A program made the position numbers and the translations under genes. From positions 66,858,277 through 66,922,276 of the forward strand of contig NC_079137.1 in the NCBI RefSeq assembly GCF_945859705.1: a stretch of DNA of 64,000 nucleotides, in the 5' to 3' direction. This stretch comes from Episyrphus balteatus (lineage: Eukaryota > Arthropoda > Insecta > Diptera > Syrphidae). Positions within the stretch are counted from its first letter, which is position 1. Each line of letters begins with the position of its first letter. This document shows positions 12,901 through 25,072 of this stretch, piece by piece. Below the pieces are notes generated by a model. The model saw only the letters and a list, made by a program, of their open reading frames with translations, did not search any database and was not told the origin of the DNA.

Positions 12901-15900
12901 TAGTTAAACTTATCTTTTCTTACCTTTTCTTTTAAGGTTAGCATAAATAATTAGGCCGTGGTAACCGAAAAAATTATATCCTAAAATTACGTATACGCCA
13001 TAGTGACCCTGCACAAATTAAAATATTTTTGCACTTGCTTCAATGGAAATTTAGGTGCGTTTAAGAATAATGACAGGAATTTATGGTGTGTGCCATCCTG
13101 TATGTTGAAAACTACAACAAAATAAAAAAAAACAAATTACGTTTAATGCCAATGATATATGTAGTTTGTTCTTGGTAAGGAAATACCAGGATTTTTTTTT
13201 ATATATATCAAAATTAATTCGAATCATCAAACTACATAACGTAAGATGAAAATTTGTGAAAGAAAGTAAGAAAACAGTTTTGTAAACAGTTGGTATTGAG
13301 GTGGCCAACAATCTGTCAAAAATCCTGAAGTTTCCTTCGTTTCACAGGCTGGTTTTAAGGTCAAAAAAAATGTATACATATCTTTGAAACAGTAGGTTTA
13401 CGCTTGCTAGTCCCTTTGACAAAAGTAAATTTTTGTACCCCAATGCCGCCGCAAAAGAATTATAACTTCAAAAATAAGAGTTTAAAAACCATCCAATTTT
13501 ATCTGAATTACATGAGATTACATGTGAGAATTTGAAATGTTGTTATGTATTTCTAAATCGTGAGTGATACAAGAAATATCAAAAACCAATTTTTGAGAAT
13601 ACATAGTATTACCCATTTAAATTTATTAATAGAAAAAAAAAATTGTATACGCCACAGCCAGTATAGCTAACCTATAAAATTTTCTTCGATTTTTGAGAAT
13701 AAAGTATAAAATGAAAGTAGATGTAATAAAAAGTAAATATAATCAGCATTTATGCGTCAAAGGCACTTATTAACACAATTACGAAAATACAATCGTTATC
13801 CTTAAGAAAATAGGAAATAAAAGTAAAAATAACAAGCCCTTAAACGTGATACAATCTGTGAATCTATTGATATTTATTTTTTATTTCAAATTCAAGAATA
13901 AAAATTGACAAAAGCAATTTTGCATTCATGAGCACAAATGTTAACTTTTTAGGCTGACATAATGCTGTTTACTTCTAATTGTGCTTACAAATATTGCAAA
14001 CAAATGGTAGTTTTACAATTTATGAGTTTAGTTAAAGTGTTCTTTTGCTGAACATTTTCAATTGATCTCTTAACTTGGTACTGGCGAGTAATATTTTATG
14101 TTTCTATATCGAAATAAAAACCAGGTAAATCCTAAAATATTCTGATTTTTTTTTTTTTTTTGACAAAAAAAAACCAGACTATTTTACTTCTAGGATCAGC
14201 TCTATGCGTTGGCGATAATGCATATGATTGTCCAGTTATTTAAAGATACATTTTAGTCACAATCCTTTTGTAAAATGTGCAAATAACAAAGATTTTTTTT
14301 TTGTTCAATGAAAAATAAATTACAGAAAAAGTACGTATACGCCACAGCGACCATATAAAAATTGTGCCTTTTATTTTTCATTTGAGAATTTTGATCTCTC
14401 ATTCATGTTGTTTATGTGTTGTGAAGAACTAGTGAGTGTTACGGTCCTTTAAGATTACTATTATTATGTGAAATCAATACATGTCTTAGTTGTATCAATT
14501 TTGAAAAAAAAGGTACCTAAATTCTTGTTTTTTTTTAGGATTTGTATGCATAAAAGTAGTCAAAGAATTTATCAAAAATATGTATTTAAAATTCAGACAA
14601 TCATCATTTTTGTGGGCTATAAATCATTTCTTGAAATAAGAACGAACTCAAAATACGACCTATAAGAATTTACACAAAATCTAGTAGAATTTAGAAAAAA
14701 TCTTATTTATCGATTACGGTTTAATGCGGATCGGTTCAATTTCGACATTCTCCTTCGCAGATTCATTTTTAATGTTAAATATAATGGACCTAAAGGATCT
14801 TTTATTACTGGCGAGTAATATTTTATGTTTCTATATCGAAATAAAAACCAGAATAGTTTTAAGATAGAGTAGGTACCCAACTTTTAAACGACAATTTAGA
14901 TCAAACTTCGACTTAATAAAGATGGCAGATAGACGGGAAACTATTTAGGTTTGAAATTTAAGACATAAGTAGGTACCTGCAAGGGCAACGAATACTTTCG
15001 TATGTTGCTCACTATTTGAATTTATTTTTTCACAGTTTCACAGCTTAAAACAAAATCAAAGGGCAATAAGTTTGAATCAAAGTACTAAGTTTAAAAGAAT
15101 GTCTAAGGTTCAATTTATTCACCCTCCATTAAATTTAAAGTCGCCATTTAAAAGGGGAAATTTTAAAATTCCTAAGCGAATTGACAGTTTTTCCAATTTT
15201 TAATTGGGACTTTAATCGAGAGTGAATAAATTAGGGCTAAGGCAATTTAAGAATCCTCATTATAGTCTAAGAGTCCACAGCAAATTTTTGGAGTGGAGGT
15301 TTAACCAAAATGTGAGTATGCAGTTTTATAGCCTTATGCGAATTCAAAAGTCTGGCAGCTTTAAATTGCGGCTTTATATGGTTTTTGAGAGGTTAAATAT
15401 CGCAAGTTTAAATTAAGAAGTATTAAATTAATAATAATTTAATTTATAAAAAAAATTCGGAATATGAAGACTGACGCTTTGTCATTTTCTCAAAGCCTGA
15501 AGATATCAATCTTGACGATACGATCAATAGAACTCAAGATATAAGCTGTTTAAGCGGCTTTGTTTTGGAGACTTTTCGGTTTAATTTTTTGTTTATTTTT
15601 TTTACTCAGAACTCTCCAAAAATAGAGCTGATATAGTAAGTTTAAGAAGCTTATATCTTGAGTTCTATAAGTCGCATCGCCGAGATTGATATATTTAAGA
15701 TTAGGAAACGACAGAGCATCAGTCCTTATATTTAGAATGTGAATTTGTGTTAATTTAGCCAATTCACATTTATTGGAAAACTCGTGGTATTTAACCTCAC
15801 GAAAACCATATAAGGTCGCGATTAAAAGTTGCCAGACTTTTGAATAAAACTGCTATAAAACTGCATTCTCACACTCCCAAAATTTGCTGTGGGCTCTTGG

Positions 15901-18900
15901 TCTATTACTAATCAGCGCAATACTCGTCAGTGAACTTTTGTTTTAAACTTTGACATCATTTGTTATAATTATGTACCTATTTCTAATTGACTTTTTTAAT
16001 GTTGATTTAATTTGTTATAATTTCCCGATTTTTTGAAGCTTAGTCTAGTTTTAATGTTTGTAAAGGGTATTCATGCCACATCTTTATCAATATCAACTAA
16101 AAAAAAACATTAAGTAGAAAACGTTGTTAACAAACTATGTATTAGATTTTTAAGAGGAAATTTTATACTGAAAGTGAAAGTAAAAAACTATAGATTGTTT
16201 GCGTGGTAAATGTGAAAAACTTTAAATAAATGTATAATGATGGCACATTAATTAACTTAAAACAAGGTGATAATATGACTGCAAGCTTTGGATTTCAGCT
16301 TTCTTTTATGAAACATAGATTGAGTGTTTTTTTTTTTTGGTTTAACGAGACCGAGGCTTCATTTACACGAGTGACACGCCAGCATATTGGCCAGAAATAA
16401 GTTATTTTTGTCATACGATTAAGACATTAAATGGCTAAAATTGGACAACATTCCTTGCAAGTTGTCACTCGTGTAAATATAGCATGAGAAGGTTTAAATG
16501 TTGCATGATCAAACCAGGGTTTGTTTCCATTTTGTGATGTTATTAGAGTTTTTGTCAAATTGTCAGGAAACATATGCACATGTCATTTGTGCATTTAGAG
16601 ACATTTCTACAATTCGTCTATTTCTAATGTCCGTACTAAAAAAAAAACCTTTACTGAACTAACATTCACGAAGAATTTAAATCAAATTAAAAAAAAACTA
16701 TAATAAAACAATTTTATCTGATAAATGCATTTCTATTTTCATGTTTTTTTTTTTTTTCTCTTTTAGAAAGCCGATTTAGCAGCAGCATTTTTACCCCTCC
16801 TAGCTGACGCCCGAAACTTTATTTCCTATTCGACCACAATTCTAGATGAAGGAGAATGGATAATGATAATGCAACGTCCCAATGAATCAGCCACTGGTTC
16901 AGGTCTATTGGCTCCATTCGAATTCTGGGTATGGATTCTAATATTCATTTCCTTGCTGGCTGTTGGACCAATCATCTACGTCCTCATCATAATACGAAAT
17001 AAAATAACTGGTGACGACTCTCAACAACCATATTCTCTAGGACATTGTGCTTGGTTTGTGTATGGGGCACTCATGAAACAGGGTAGCACCCTTTCCCCAA
17101 TAGCAGGTAACAAAACAAACGAAAAAAAAAAAAAACTTCCAACAATCATATTCAATCAAAATTGTATGTTTGAATAAAAAATTAAACTCCTGAACCCATT
17201 TAATTTGGATTTTATATTCTCCACATCAGCACTCACTATACTAAAATAAACACATGAACCATTTTCATTTTAGATTCGACGCGTTTACTCTTCGCAACAT
17301 GGTGGATTTTTATCACCATTCTAACATCATTTTATACCGCAAATTTAACTGCTTTCCTCACGCTATCCAAGTTCACGTTGCCCTTCAATACGGTCAGTGA
17401 TATTCTGGCTAAGCAAAAGCACTTTGTTACTCCACGAGGTGGTGGAATTGAGTATTCTATAAAAAATGTAAGTAATGTCTGGAAGTCTGTGTTGTATAGG
17501 TATGTGATGATAAAGAAAATGAACATAATCAAAATTATATTATTAATTACATTTTTTTACTCGTTTCATCGATATAATATTGTCTCTTGAGGAATAAAAA
17601 ATATTAATTTAGATGAATTTAAGAAATTCACTTTTTTATTTGTAAAAGGCATTATGTTATTGTATGTATCTGGGAGCTTAAATTTATGAAGCACTTATCA
17701 AATTAAATAAGCATATTATGCTTTGTACCTACCTATTTTTTGTGGATACTAATTTAAGGTATTTTCACACCTTGAATTTGACATGTAGGAACCCAGTTTA
17801 ACATACTTGAAAAATTGTCTGTATAAACGCAATCTGCTCAAACTAAAAATATGTATCAGTTAAAGAATGAACCTAACTGATACCGAATTCCAATATACAT
17901 GTACATATTTAAAATATTTCCCGGGAAAAATTACGCCAACTTACGTGGATCACATTCTGCCTTATTGTAAGTTTCACGTGAACAAGATTCCAACCAGGGA
18001 AAAATTGAATTTTACTTTTTTGTGATTTCAGTGGGAAATATTTTTCATGTGAAATGCGAAATAATCGACAGTACTTTTTCCATTAAGTTTTGGTTGAACA
18101 ACAAACCGGTTTAGCGAAATTCCTAGAACTCAAAATAGTTTTTAAAATTCAGGACTAACAAAAAAAAATTCAAGCAAAAATAGACGTGATAATTTTAATA
18201 GGGTTGATACTCACTAGGGTGTCCGTTATTTCCCAAAGTGATGTTTTCGGGGGAGACACCCCCTAGATCGAAAGTTTAGGGCCTAAATAAGAGGAATTTA
18301 GCAAAAAAAAATTTTTTGGAGGTCATTAACCCGTGCCTCTAGGGTCATACTTTCCCCATACAAATTTGTATGGGAAATTTTTAACTCATACATACAATTT
18401 TTTTTCTCTTACGTTAAATCATCTTTTTTTCAAATGTTTGATAATTCTGGTTGGAAAACAGTTACTTTAAAAGATCACATTCAAAATTTTCCAGTAAAAT
18501 AATTTTTTTTAATTTTCGGAAAAAAATAAATTTAAACGTATGAAAACGGCAAAAATTTCAAATAAAAATTTAAAAAACTAAATTTTTTGATTTATACACA
18601 CATTTTTGAATGCAATATTTGAAAATATTTAAAAACCAATAAAACTGCATCAAAAATTGTGTGATAGGAGGTGTACTTTAAGAATAATAAAATAAAACGT
18701 AAAAGCAAAAACTACGAAAACAGCTAATAATTTCAAAAATAAAATATAATTTTTAACGGGAAATTTTGACTGTGATCTTTTAAAGTAACTGTTTTCTAAC
18801 CAGAAACCTTATTGTAAGTAAGAAAATTTTGAATGTGATCTCTTAAAGGACACCCTAATACTCACCACGCTTTAATTCCCCTATCTTGGTTCAAAACATT

Positions 18901-21900
18901 GCAATAGCCATACCAAGCGCACAGCAGATGCTACCTCAATGTGCCATTGTATTTTATTTAATCGTGTTAGGGGGATCATTCCGTAATTATTAAAATGATA
19001 ATCAAAAAGACGATAATTGTTTCACAGTTTGAGAACCTTTAAAGCTATTTGAAATCATATCTGATGCAATATTTCCTAAACAGTCTATATAAATAGAAGT
19101 ATTTAAATCTTACAAGTCGTATTAATCAAGGTGACCTAATAGTTGCTTCTTAATCCGGTGGCCGAGGTTCTCCTTCCGAAATATTGGATTTTATAAAAGT
19201 ATTTAGAAATTTATTACAATCACCGATCAAATTGCAAACTCCACAAACAAAACAAAATAATGATAAATTTCTATACAAATAACCATAATGTTACACATTT
19301 TAAAATAATATAAAATGGTTATTTGTAGAAATTACTCATTATTTTTTTTTTTGTTTGTGGAGTTTGCAATTTGATCGGTGATTGGAATAAATTCCTAACA
19401 CTTTTATAAAAATAACCAACCCGTGATATTTACAGAATTAAGTATCACAGGTAACCCGTGATACTTACAAGTTACGGTTATACTTAATAAGCCAACCCTT
19501 GATACTCACTGGAGTAACATACGATAGACTTACCGTAGCATCCCATGAAACTTATCGGCACGTGATATTTACCAGATAAACCTCTGTGATACTTCTCGGA
19601 TGAGCAACCCGTGATACTTACCACCCCAACTTCTGTTACTTATTGAGAAAATCCATGATACTTACCGAGAAAAGTATCTTAGGATATCTATGAAGAGTGA
19701 TAATTTTTGTTGACTAAACTGACTAACCTTTAAATAGTAGTAGTTTTACTTGTAATTTTGCAATTCAGTTGTGCTTTTTGCTTCCAAATTTGACAACAAT
19801 ACATCATTAAGTGCGATCTTAATTATAACAGGATGGTAGTGGAGACAATTAGTTCGTGGATAAGACCAGATTGTCCGCATGGAAGCAGTCCTAGATCTAA
19901 ATGCCCAACGCTGTTTTGCCGAAACCGCGGATTATGAGGAAGAATCTGTTATGATATAGGGTGGTATATTAATTGAAAAATAAGCGAGATGGTTTTTTGT
20001 CTGCACAGAGAAAAAGATTACCTAAAATAAAGCAGATTTCTGTATTGTTTTTTGCCAACTTTTCACATAATGTCATCCTATCGGAGAAAAGACCCCCTAA
20101 AATTAAGCGGATTTCTGCATGGTTTTTTTGCTATGATGCCTTCTGTCTTAAATCAAGCGGAAATCCAATTAATTTAAGATGAAGATCTTCTTATTTTTTT
20201 GATAATATGATTCACATCTTATATTGAGGGGATTTCCGCTTGATTTAGGCCGTGTGTGATTGCGTTAAATTGTTAACACCGTGTAAAATTTTTGACACTA
20301 TTGAGGTGAATACAAAATTTTCAGCTGTTAAAAATTTATTGAGCTCTGGGACCTGGTTAAATTTGAGTTAAATTTTTTTTGCAGATGGTTTTGTTTTTTT
20401 TTTTTTTTTTTTATTAAAAAGGAGTATCATGGCAGAAAAAAAGCAGACAAAATTTTAAACAATAATCCATACAGTTGAAATTTTTTGTATTAACCTCAAT
20501 AGTGTCAAAAAATTTACACGGTGTTAACTATTTAACGCAATTCACACACGGCCTTAAGACAAAATTCATCTTAGCAAAAAAAAAAACCATGCAGAAATCC
20601 GCTTAATATTAGGTGGTTTTTTCCCCGATAGGATGACATTATATGAAAAGTTAGGGCCACAAATCTAGGTCTATTAATAATATATTAATATCAGCAGTGT
20701 GGTAGATGAAAAATGGATGAGGAGATGTAATGAAGACTAAGAAGGCGAATAAAAAAACTCTTAACCTAAAAACTGCACTTGATTTTGTCTTAAATGTTTA
20801 TTTTTACAGCAACTTTTTGTTAAGATTTCACTCAGTTTTTTGTTAGATGTTTCCAAATTTATGACTACCTCCTAACGTAGGTACTGAAGTAATTTTTGCT
20901 TTAAAGGCTTGATTTGAAGCTAAGAATCAAGCCTTTTAACGGTAACATAGTCTTAAATGCGGCATTGGGTCAAAATGCTGCTTTTTTAAATAAGAATTTT
21001 AACACCGACCCCAAATAACATTAAACCAAAAGGTCTACATTTGAATTTGAGTGTAATTCGGAATATAACTCAAGTTTAAGTTTATCCTTGTTTTAAATGT
21101 TTAACCTAAGCTTAACAACCCTATAAATTCAATAGAATTTTTATTTCTTTACTTAATTATGTTAACCAATTCTAGTTTTCTAACGAAACCAGAGTTTTAT
21201 TATCAAGGTTCTGCCTTGGTTTAAGTATTTACTTGCTGATTACACCTGTGTTTTAACTCTGATTCATATACTTGGCCATTTTAAACTTTATGTATGTACC
21301 TTGAATTAGAACTTCAGCTATACCGTCAATTTCCAGAATAATATAACAATTGTAGAACTACACATCAAATAATTGTACAACTTGTTCTAAAACTAAAAGA
21401 AAAGCAGTGTGACAACAATTTAACTTGCCTAATTTGATTGAAAACTAACGATACTCTGTAGTTATCAATTATTAAAATTTTATGGCCGCAATATAAGAAT
21501 TCCTTGTATCTGTTGCTTTTTAACTTTGTATAACCATCTAGAATGAGAATATATTATTTTATTTTTTATATAAACAATAAAGGTATTATTTTTTTTCCTA
21601 GACAAATGAGAGCCTTTCAATTCTAAGCAACATGGTCTTAAATAACCGAGCAACATTCACTGAAAACGAAAACGACACCATTACACTAACAACCTTTGTT
21701 GAAAAATATGGTTACGTCTTTGTTCGAGATCGTCCAGCAATTCATCATCTCCTCTATCTAGACTATCGTTATCGCAAGTCAATTAGTTTTGATAATGAAA
21801 AAATTCACTGTCCATTTGCCATGGCTAAGGAACCATTTTTGAAGAAGAAACGAGCTTTTGCCTACCCATTTATGTCCAATTTGAGTACACTCTTTGACCC

Positions 21901-22552
21901 AGAGTAAGATTTATAACTTATATCCTTTTGACACTTTTGTATTCCTGTTTTTTTTTACAGACTTCTTAACTTGGTTGAATCAGGAATAATCAAACATCTT
22001 TTGGCCAAGGGTTTACCAAATGCCGAAATCTGCCCCCAGGACTTGGGCGGTACTGAACGTCAATTACAAAATGGAGATCTCATGATGACCTATTACATTA
22101 TGATTGCTGGATTTGTTACATCAATTGTGGTCTTTACCACAGAAATGCTATTCAGATTTATAAACCAGCGACAGGCTAACAAAAATATGATTATTGGCTC
22201 GAATGGTCTACAACGTTCGTCTAATATGCGTTTGCATGGATGGGCTGCTGGTAGAAGTAACAGAGAAAGTATGGGCAATCGTTTGAATGAGGGAATTATA
22301 TTGAGCAATGTTACACCACCGCCAGCATATGCTAGCATTTTCAAGCACAACAAGAACGCAGTGGTCGATATGAATAAATGGAAACAGGCGGTTTCGAGGA
22401 ATCAGGATGAGTATAATGAGTCAAAGGGTGGTGTTAGGAGGCTAATAAATGGTCGTGATTATATGGTTTATAAGAATACAAATGGTATCAATCAATTGGT
22501 ACCTGTTCGAGCACCGTCAGCGACTCTTTTTCAATATTCGTACACAGAGTAG
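9944..22552 (+). CDS. Ir76b: Ionotropic receptor co-receptor Ir76b (five exons)
   Basis: Exons 9944-10366, 16767-17106, 17274-17467, 21602-21903 and 21961-22552 join in phase to 616 codons with GT-AG introns. The product is an ionotropic glutamate receptor-related channel subunit of the chemosensory cilium membrane. As in Ir76b, there is a hydrophobic leader (residues 1-24) but no long amino-terminal domain. Lobe S1 follows (about 60-190), then a membrane segment (195-217), a pore region (about 229-250), a segment carrying SFYTANLTAFLT (273-284), lobe S2, and a last segment (about 463-484). EICPQDLGGTERQL before the last segment fits the subfamily as I remember it. Ir76b works with tuning IRs in detecting amines, acids, salt and amino acids. 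Intron 1 is 6.4 kb and intron 3 is 4.1 kb, both full of repeats. No frame disruption is seen. Confidence 0.93.
11620..12605. repeat. Segment duplicated at 14125-14805 (longer copy)
   Basis: Two blocks of this intronic segment (about 11620-11920 and 12250-12605) recur at 14125-14805 in the same order and orientation. Shared stretches include GGTTTAATGCGGATCGGTTC and CGACATTCTCCTTCGCAGAT. The middle, about 330 bp, is absent from the other copy. No protein is encoded. GTACGTATACGCCACAGTGA at about 11802 is one of several occurrences of that motif in the window. Confidence 0.8.
14079..14851. repeat. Segmental copy flanked by 46-bp direct repeats
   Basis: A 46-bp sequence starting TACTGGCGAGTAATATTTTA occurs at 14079-14124 and again at 14806-14851. 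Between them lies a shortened copy (14125-14805) of the 11620-12605 segment. Either an insertion duplicated an unusually long target, or two unequal exchange events built the arrangement. There are no terminal inverted repeats and no coding capacity. Confidence 0.75.
15253..15910. repeat. Foldback element in Ir76b intron 1
   Basis: The left half (15253-15560) and right half (about 15590-15910) are diverged inverted copies. GAGTCCACAGCAAATTTTTG near 15270 is mirrored near 15885, TGGCAGCTTTAAATTGCGGC by a related string near 15825, and CTCAAGATATAAGCTG by CTTATATCTTGAG near 15655. The arms are more diverged than in the other palindromes here, so it is older. No protein-like frame in the centre. 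Confidence 0.75.
16356..16483. mobile_element. Small MITE with 16-bp perfect TIR core
   Basis: ATTTACACGAGTGACA (16361-16376) is perfectly mirrored at 16463-16478, with partial symmetry outward to GCT/AGC. The element is about 128 bp. A target-site duplication was not resolved, so the superfamily is unassigned. Confidence 0.65.
18215..18857. mobile_element. hAT-type MITE with 8-bp target duplication
   Basis: The 643-bp element begins TAGGGTGTCC and ends GGACACCCTA, and is flanked by perfect 8-bp direct repeats ATACTCAC (18207-18214 and 18858-18865). The interior is itself largely palindromic: AGTTACTTTAAAAGATCACA near 18463 is mirrored near 18775. It lies in Ir76b intron 3 and contains no transposase frame. 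Confidence 0.88.
19190..19410. mobile_element. Foldback MITE
   Basis: A 221-bp segment folds on itself. TCACCGATCAAATTGCAAAC followed by TCCACAAACAAAA on the left mirrors the corresponding string at 19355-19383. AAATAACCATAATG in the middle is mirrored by a diverged counterpart. TTTATAAAAG marks both ends. Non-coding and of unknown superfamily. Confidence 0.75.
19415..19680 (+). repeat. Degenerate tandem array, about 20-bp unit
   Basis: Variants of AACCCGTGATACTTACC recur roughly every 18-25 bases across the whole segment, for example near 19422, 19456, 19496, 19560, 19606 and 19652. Substitutions concentrate outside the GTGATACTTAC core. The unit is too diverged and irregular for a recent satellite. 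It starts directly at the edge of the foldback MITE at 19190-19410. Confidence 0.65.
20053..20660. repeat. Foldback with a younger MITE inside
   Basis: Left arm text such as CATAATGTCATCCTATCGG (20066 on) and AAGCGGATTTCTGCATGG is mirrored at about 20588-20655. The arms are interrupted near the apex by a separate TIR element (20248-20553). On the left, CCTAAAATTAAGCGGATTTC also occurs as an upstream direct repeat near 20030 with substitutions. No coding potential. Confidence 0.72.
20248..20553. mobile_element. PIF/Harbinger-like MITE, TTA duplication
   Basis: The 306-bp element starts GGCCGTGTGTGATTGCGTTA and ends with a close inverted counterpart TAACGCAATTCACACACGGC-C. TTA flanks it on both sides (20245-20247 and 20554-20556). 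Further symmetry includes TTGACACTATTGAGG mirrored near 20500. A TTA duplication with G-rich termini points to PIF/Harbinger. A single end of a related copy sits at about 29942-29968. Confidence 0.75.
20661..21601. other. Rest of Ir76b intron 3, nothing recognised
   Basis: No repeat ends or protein-like frames were recognised. A T-rich tract ending in CCTAG forms the acceptor of exon 4. Confidence 0.5.
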
Positions 22553-22691
22553 ATTTAACATTGTACTCGTAAACATTTGTCGACGTTTGTTTTGAGAGTC
22601 GAATTTGTTTTTATAATATTTGAATTAAATGATTTTTAAAACTTTTGTTGTGTTATTGTGATGTCTTTTCTAATGCCCTATTATCTTATGA

Positions 22692-22697
22692 AATAAA
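22692..22697 (+). terminator. Poly(A) signal of Ir76b
   Basis: AATAAA lies 140 bases after the Ir76b stop codon, with T- and TG-rich sequence following. It is the first canonical signal downstream. Assigned by position only. Confidence 0.5.
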
Positions 22698-22841
22698 GTT
22701 TCTATTTTTGTGTATTCGTTTGAAAGGATTTTTAAATTATTTGAGAGTTGAAAAATATAAAGGGCTGTATGAGTTGGTGCAGGGAAATAATTCCACGGGA
22801 ATCTGGTCAAGTGGTAATCTATTCCACCTTTTGAAATTAAA

Positions 22842-25003
22842 TAAAGGAGATGGGGCAAAATTATATGGGACTTGGGCCATGAGCGTACATTAATGAGACT
22901 AGTCTCGAATTGAAGCTGGAGCTTAGTATATTCAATATATGAAGTTTTTTTTTAAATCGAAAGTCAGGGTCCTGAGATATAAGGCTCCAAAGTTCGTTCT
23001 GATAACCATTTTCTGTCCCTTTTATATGCAAATATCATTAGAACTATAAGAGCTATATGTAAGTTTTTGATGTCAAATGAAAGGTTTTTTTTGTGCCTTT
23101 TCAACAATATATAACACATATTACACATAAAAAAGAAACGGCGAAAAAATAAAGAAAAAGTAAAATATTTATGAAAAAGAGAGTAATCCTGAACAAGTTT
23201 AAGGTTGACCTGAAAAAACGACAAAAACTAAGGATGAGGCTTTGTTCCTGAAAGCCTCTGCAATAATAATCCGCTTTTACCAAAATCGGATTAGATATTT
23301 TTTCGAGATATCCCCGTAAAAGGGTTTTTTTTTTTGTGAAAAATTCATACCAAAGCAAGGCACGAGTACGATAACTTAGGCGCCGAGAATTGACAACGGC
23401 TATTTCTAGAGGTGTTCAAAACAAATATTTTTTCTTACGGGAGGGGGGGGGGGGTCAATGTCCCTCCCTTTAGGCGGGAGGGGCAATTTTCAAAAGAAAT
23501 ACTTGAAATCATAAAAAAATTATTAAAAAACAACGGCAACACTTACAGTTATCAATTATACTTTTTTCAAAAGCTAGAGTTATACACTTGATTTTAATTT
23601 TTAAATCAAGATATTTCAATCAATCGTTTTTGAAATAATCGATTTCAAAATCAACATTTGGGAAAAATAAGATTAAAAAAATACATTGGATACTATTTTT
23701 GTCAAGTTTTTCAATGAGAAATTGATTGATGAGTAAATTGTCTCAATAATTTCCTAATCAAATACTGAAAACCATATCTTCTTATGCTTTCTAGTTTTTG
23801 AGAAAATTGTAAAATAAGAAAACTTTTTTCAAATCCTTCAGTGGATTAAGTTTTTGGGGACTATTCTCTGCACCATCAGGGCTCGCCTGTGGTGAGCGTA
23901 CAATGGGAATCTAGTTTTTTTTTTTAAGAAGAACAAAGCTCTTTACTGACTCTATGTATGAATATCGATCTTTTCTGATTTTTGATAATGGTAAACAGCC
24001 AAGAAAATAAAAATCTGATTAAGAAATTAGTTTTTCTATTTTTCATTTTTCTCAAAAACTAGAAGCAAGGCATAAGAAGATATGGTTTTCAGTGTTTGAT
24101 TAGGAAATTATTGAGACAATTTACTCATCAATCAATTTCTCATTGAAAAACTTGACAAAAATAGTATCCAATGTATTTTTTTAATCTTATTTTTCCCAAA
24201 TGTTGATTTTGAAATCGATTATTTCAAAAACGATTGATTGAAATATCTTGATTTAAAAATTAAAATCAAGTGTATAACTCTAGCTTTTGAAAAAAGTATA
24301 ATTGATAACTGTAAGTGTTGCCGTTGTTTTTTAATAATTTTTTTATGATTTCAAGTATTTCTTTTGAAAATTGCCCCTCCCGCCTAAAGGGAGGGACATT
24401 GCCCCCCCCCCCCCTCCCGTAAGAAAAAATATTTGTTTTGAACACCTCTAGAAATAGCCGTTGTCAATTCTCGGCGCCTAAGTTATCGTACTCGTGCCTT
24501 GCTTTGGTATGAATTTTTCACAAAAAAAAAACCCTTTTACGGGGATATCTCGAAAAAATATCTAATCCGATTTTGGTAAAAGCGGATTATTATTGCAGAG
24601 GCTTTCAGGAACAAAGCCTCATCCTTAGTTTTTGTCGTTTTTTCAGGTCAACCTTAAACTTGTTCAGGATTACTCTCTTTTTCATAAATATTTTACTTTT
24701 TCTTTATTTTTTCGCCGTTTCTTTTTTATGTGTAATATGTGTTATATATTGTTGAAAAGGCACAAAAAAAACCTTTCATTTGACATCAAAAACTTACATA
24801 TAGCTCTTATAGTTCTAATGATATTTGCATATAAAAGGGACAGAAAATGGTTATCAGAACGAACTTTGGAGCCTTATATCTCAGGACCCTGACTTTCGAT
24901 TTAAAAAAAAACTTCATATATTGAATATACTAAGCTCCAGCTTCAATTCGAGACTAGTCTCATTAATGTACGCTCATGGCCCAAAAACGCCCCATCTCCT
25001 TTT
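22842..25003. repeat. 2.1-kb near-perfect palindrome, about 1-kb arms
   Basis: The left arm (22842 to about 23825) and right arm (about 24025-25003) are inverted and nearly identical. The 86-codon frames at 22964-23224 (-) and 24632-24892 (+) translate identically. Long homopolymers are mirrored too (a G tract near 23442, a C tract near 24402). The roughly 200-bp centre is unique. AAGGAGATGGGGC marks the outer edge on the left and its complement marks the right. There is no transposase and no known domain in the mirrored frames, which I regard as chance frames. The outer edges carry short mismatched stretches. Confidence 0.85.
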
Positions 25004-25072
25004 CGCCACGTGTGCAAATTTCTTTCACTTTCAAGTGGGACAGAACTCCACCTTCAATTTTTTTGTATTAGA

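Noticed and set aside
15222..15762. Open frames in the Ir76b intron 1 foldback
   Set aside because: They lie in inverted arms of a foldback and have no protein-family resemblance.
19415..19680. CRISPR-like array
   Set aside because: The units are degenerate, there are no unique uniform spacers, and the setting is an animal intron.
22964..24892. Two identical 86-codon frames on opposite strands
   Set aside because: They are mirror images in a near-perfect palindrome. The peptide is hydrophobic low-complexity with no known domain, so shared sequence explains the identity and not selection on a protein.
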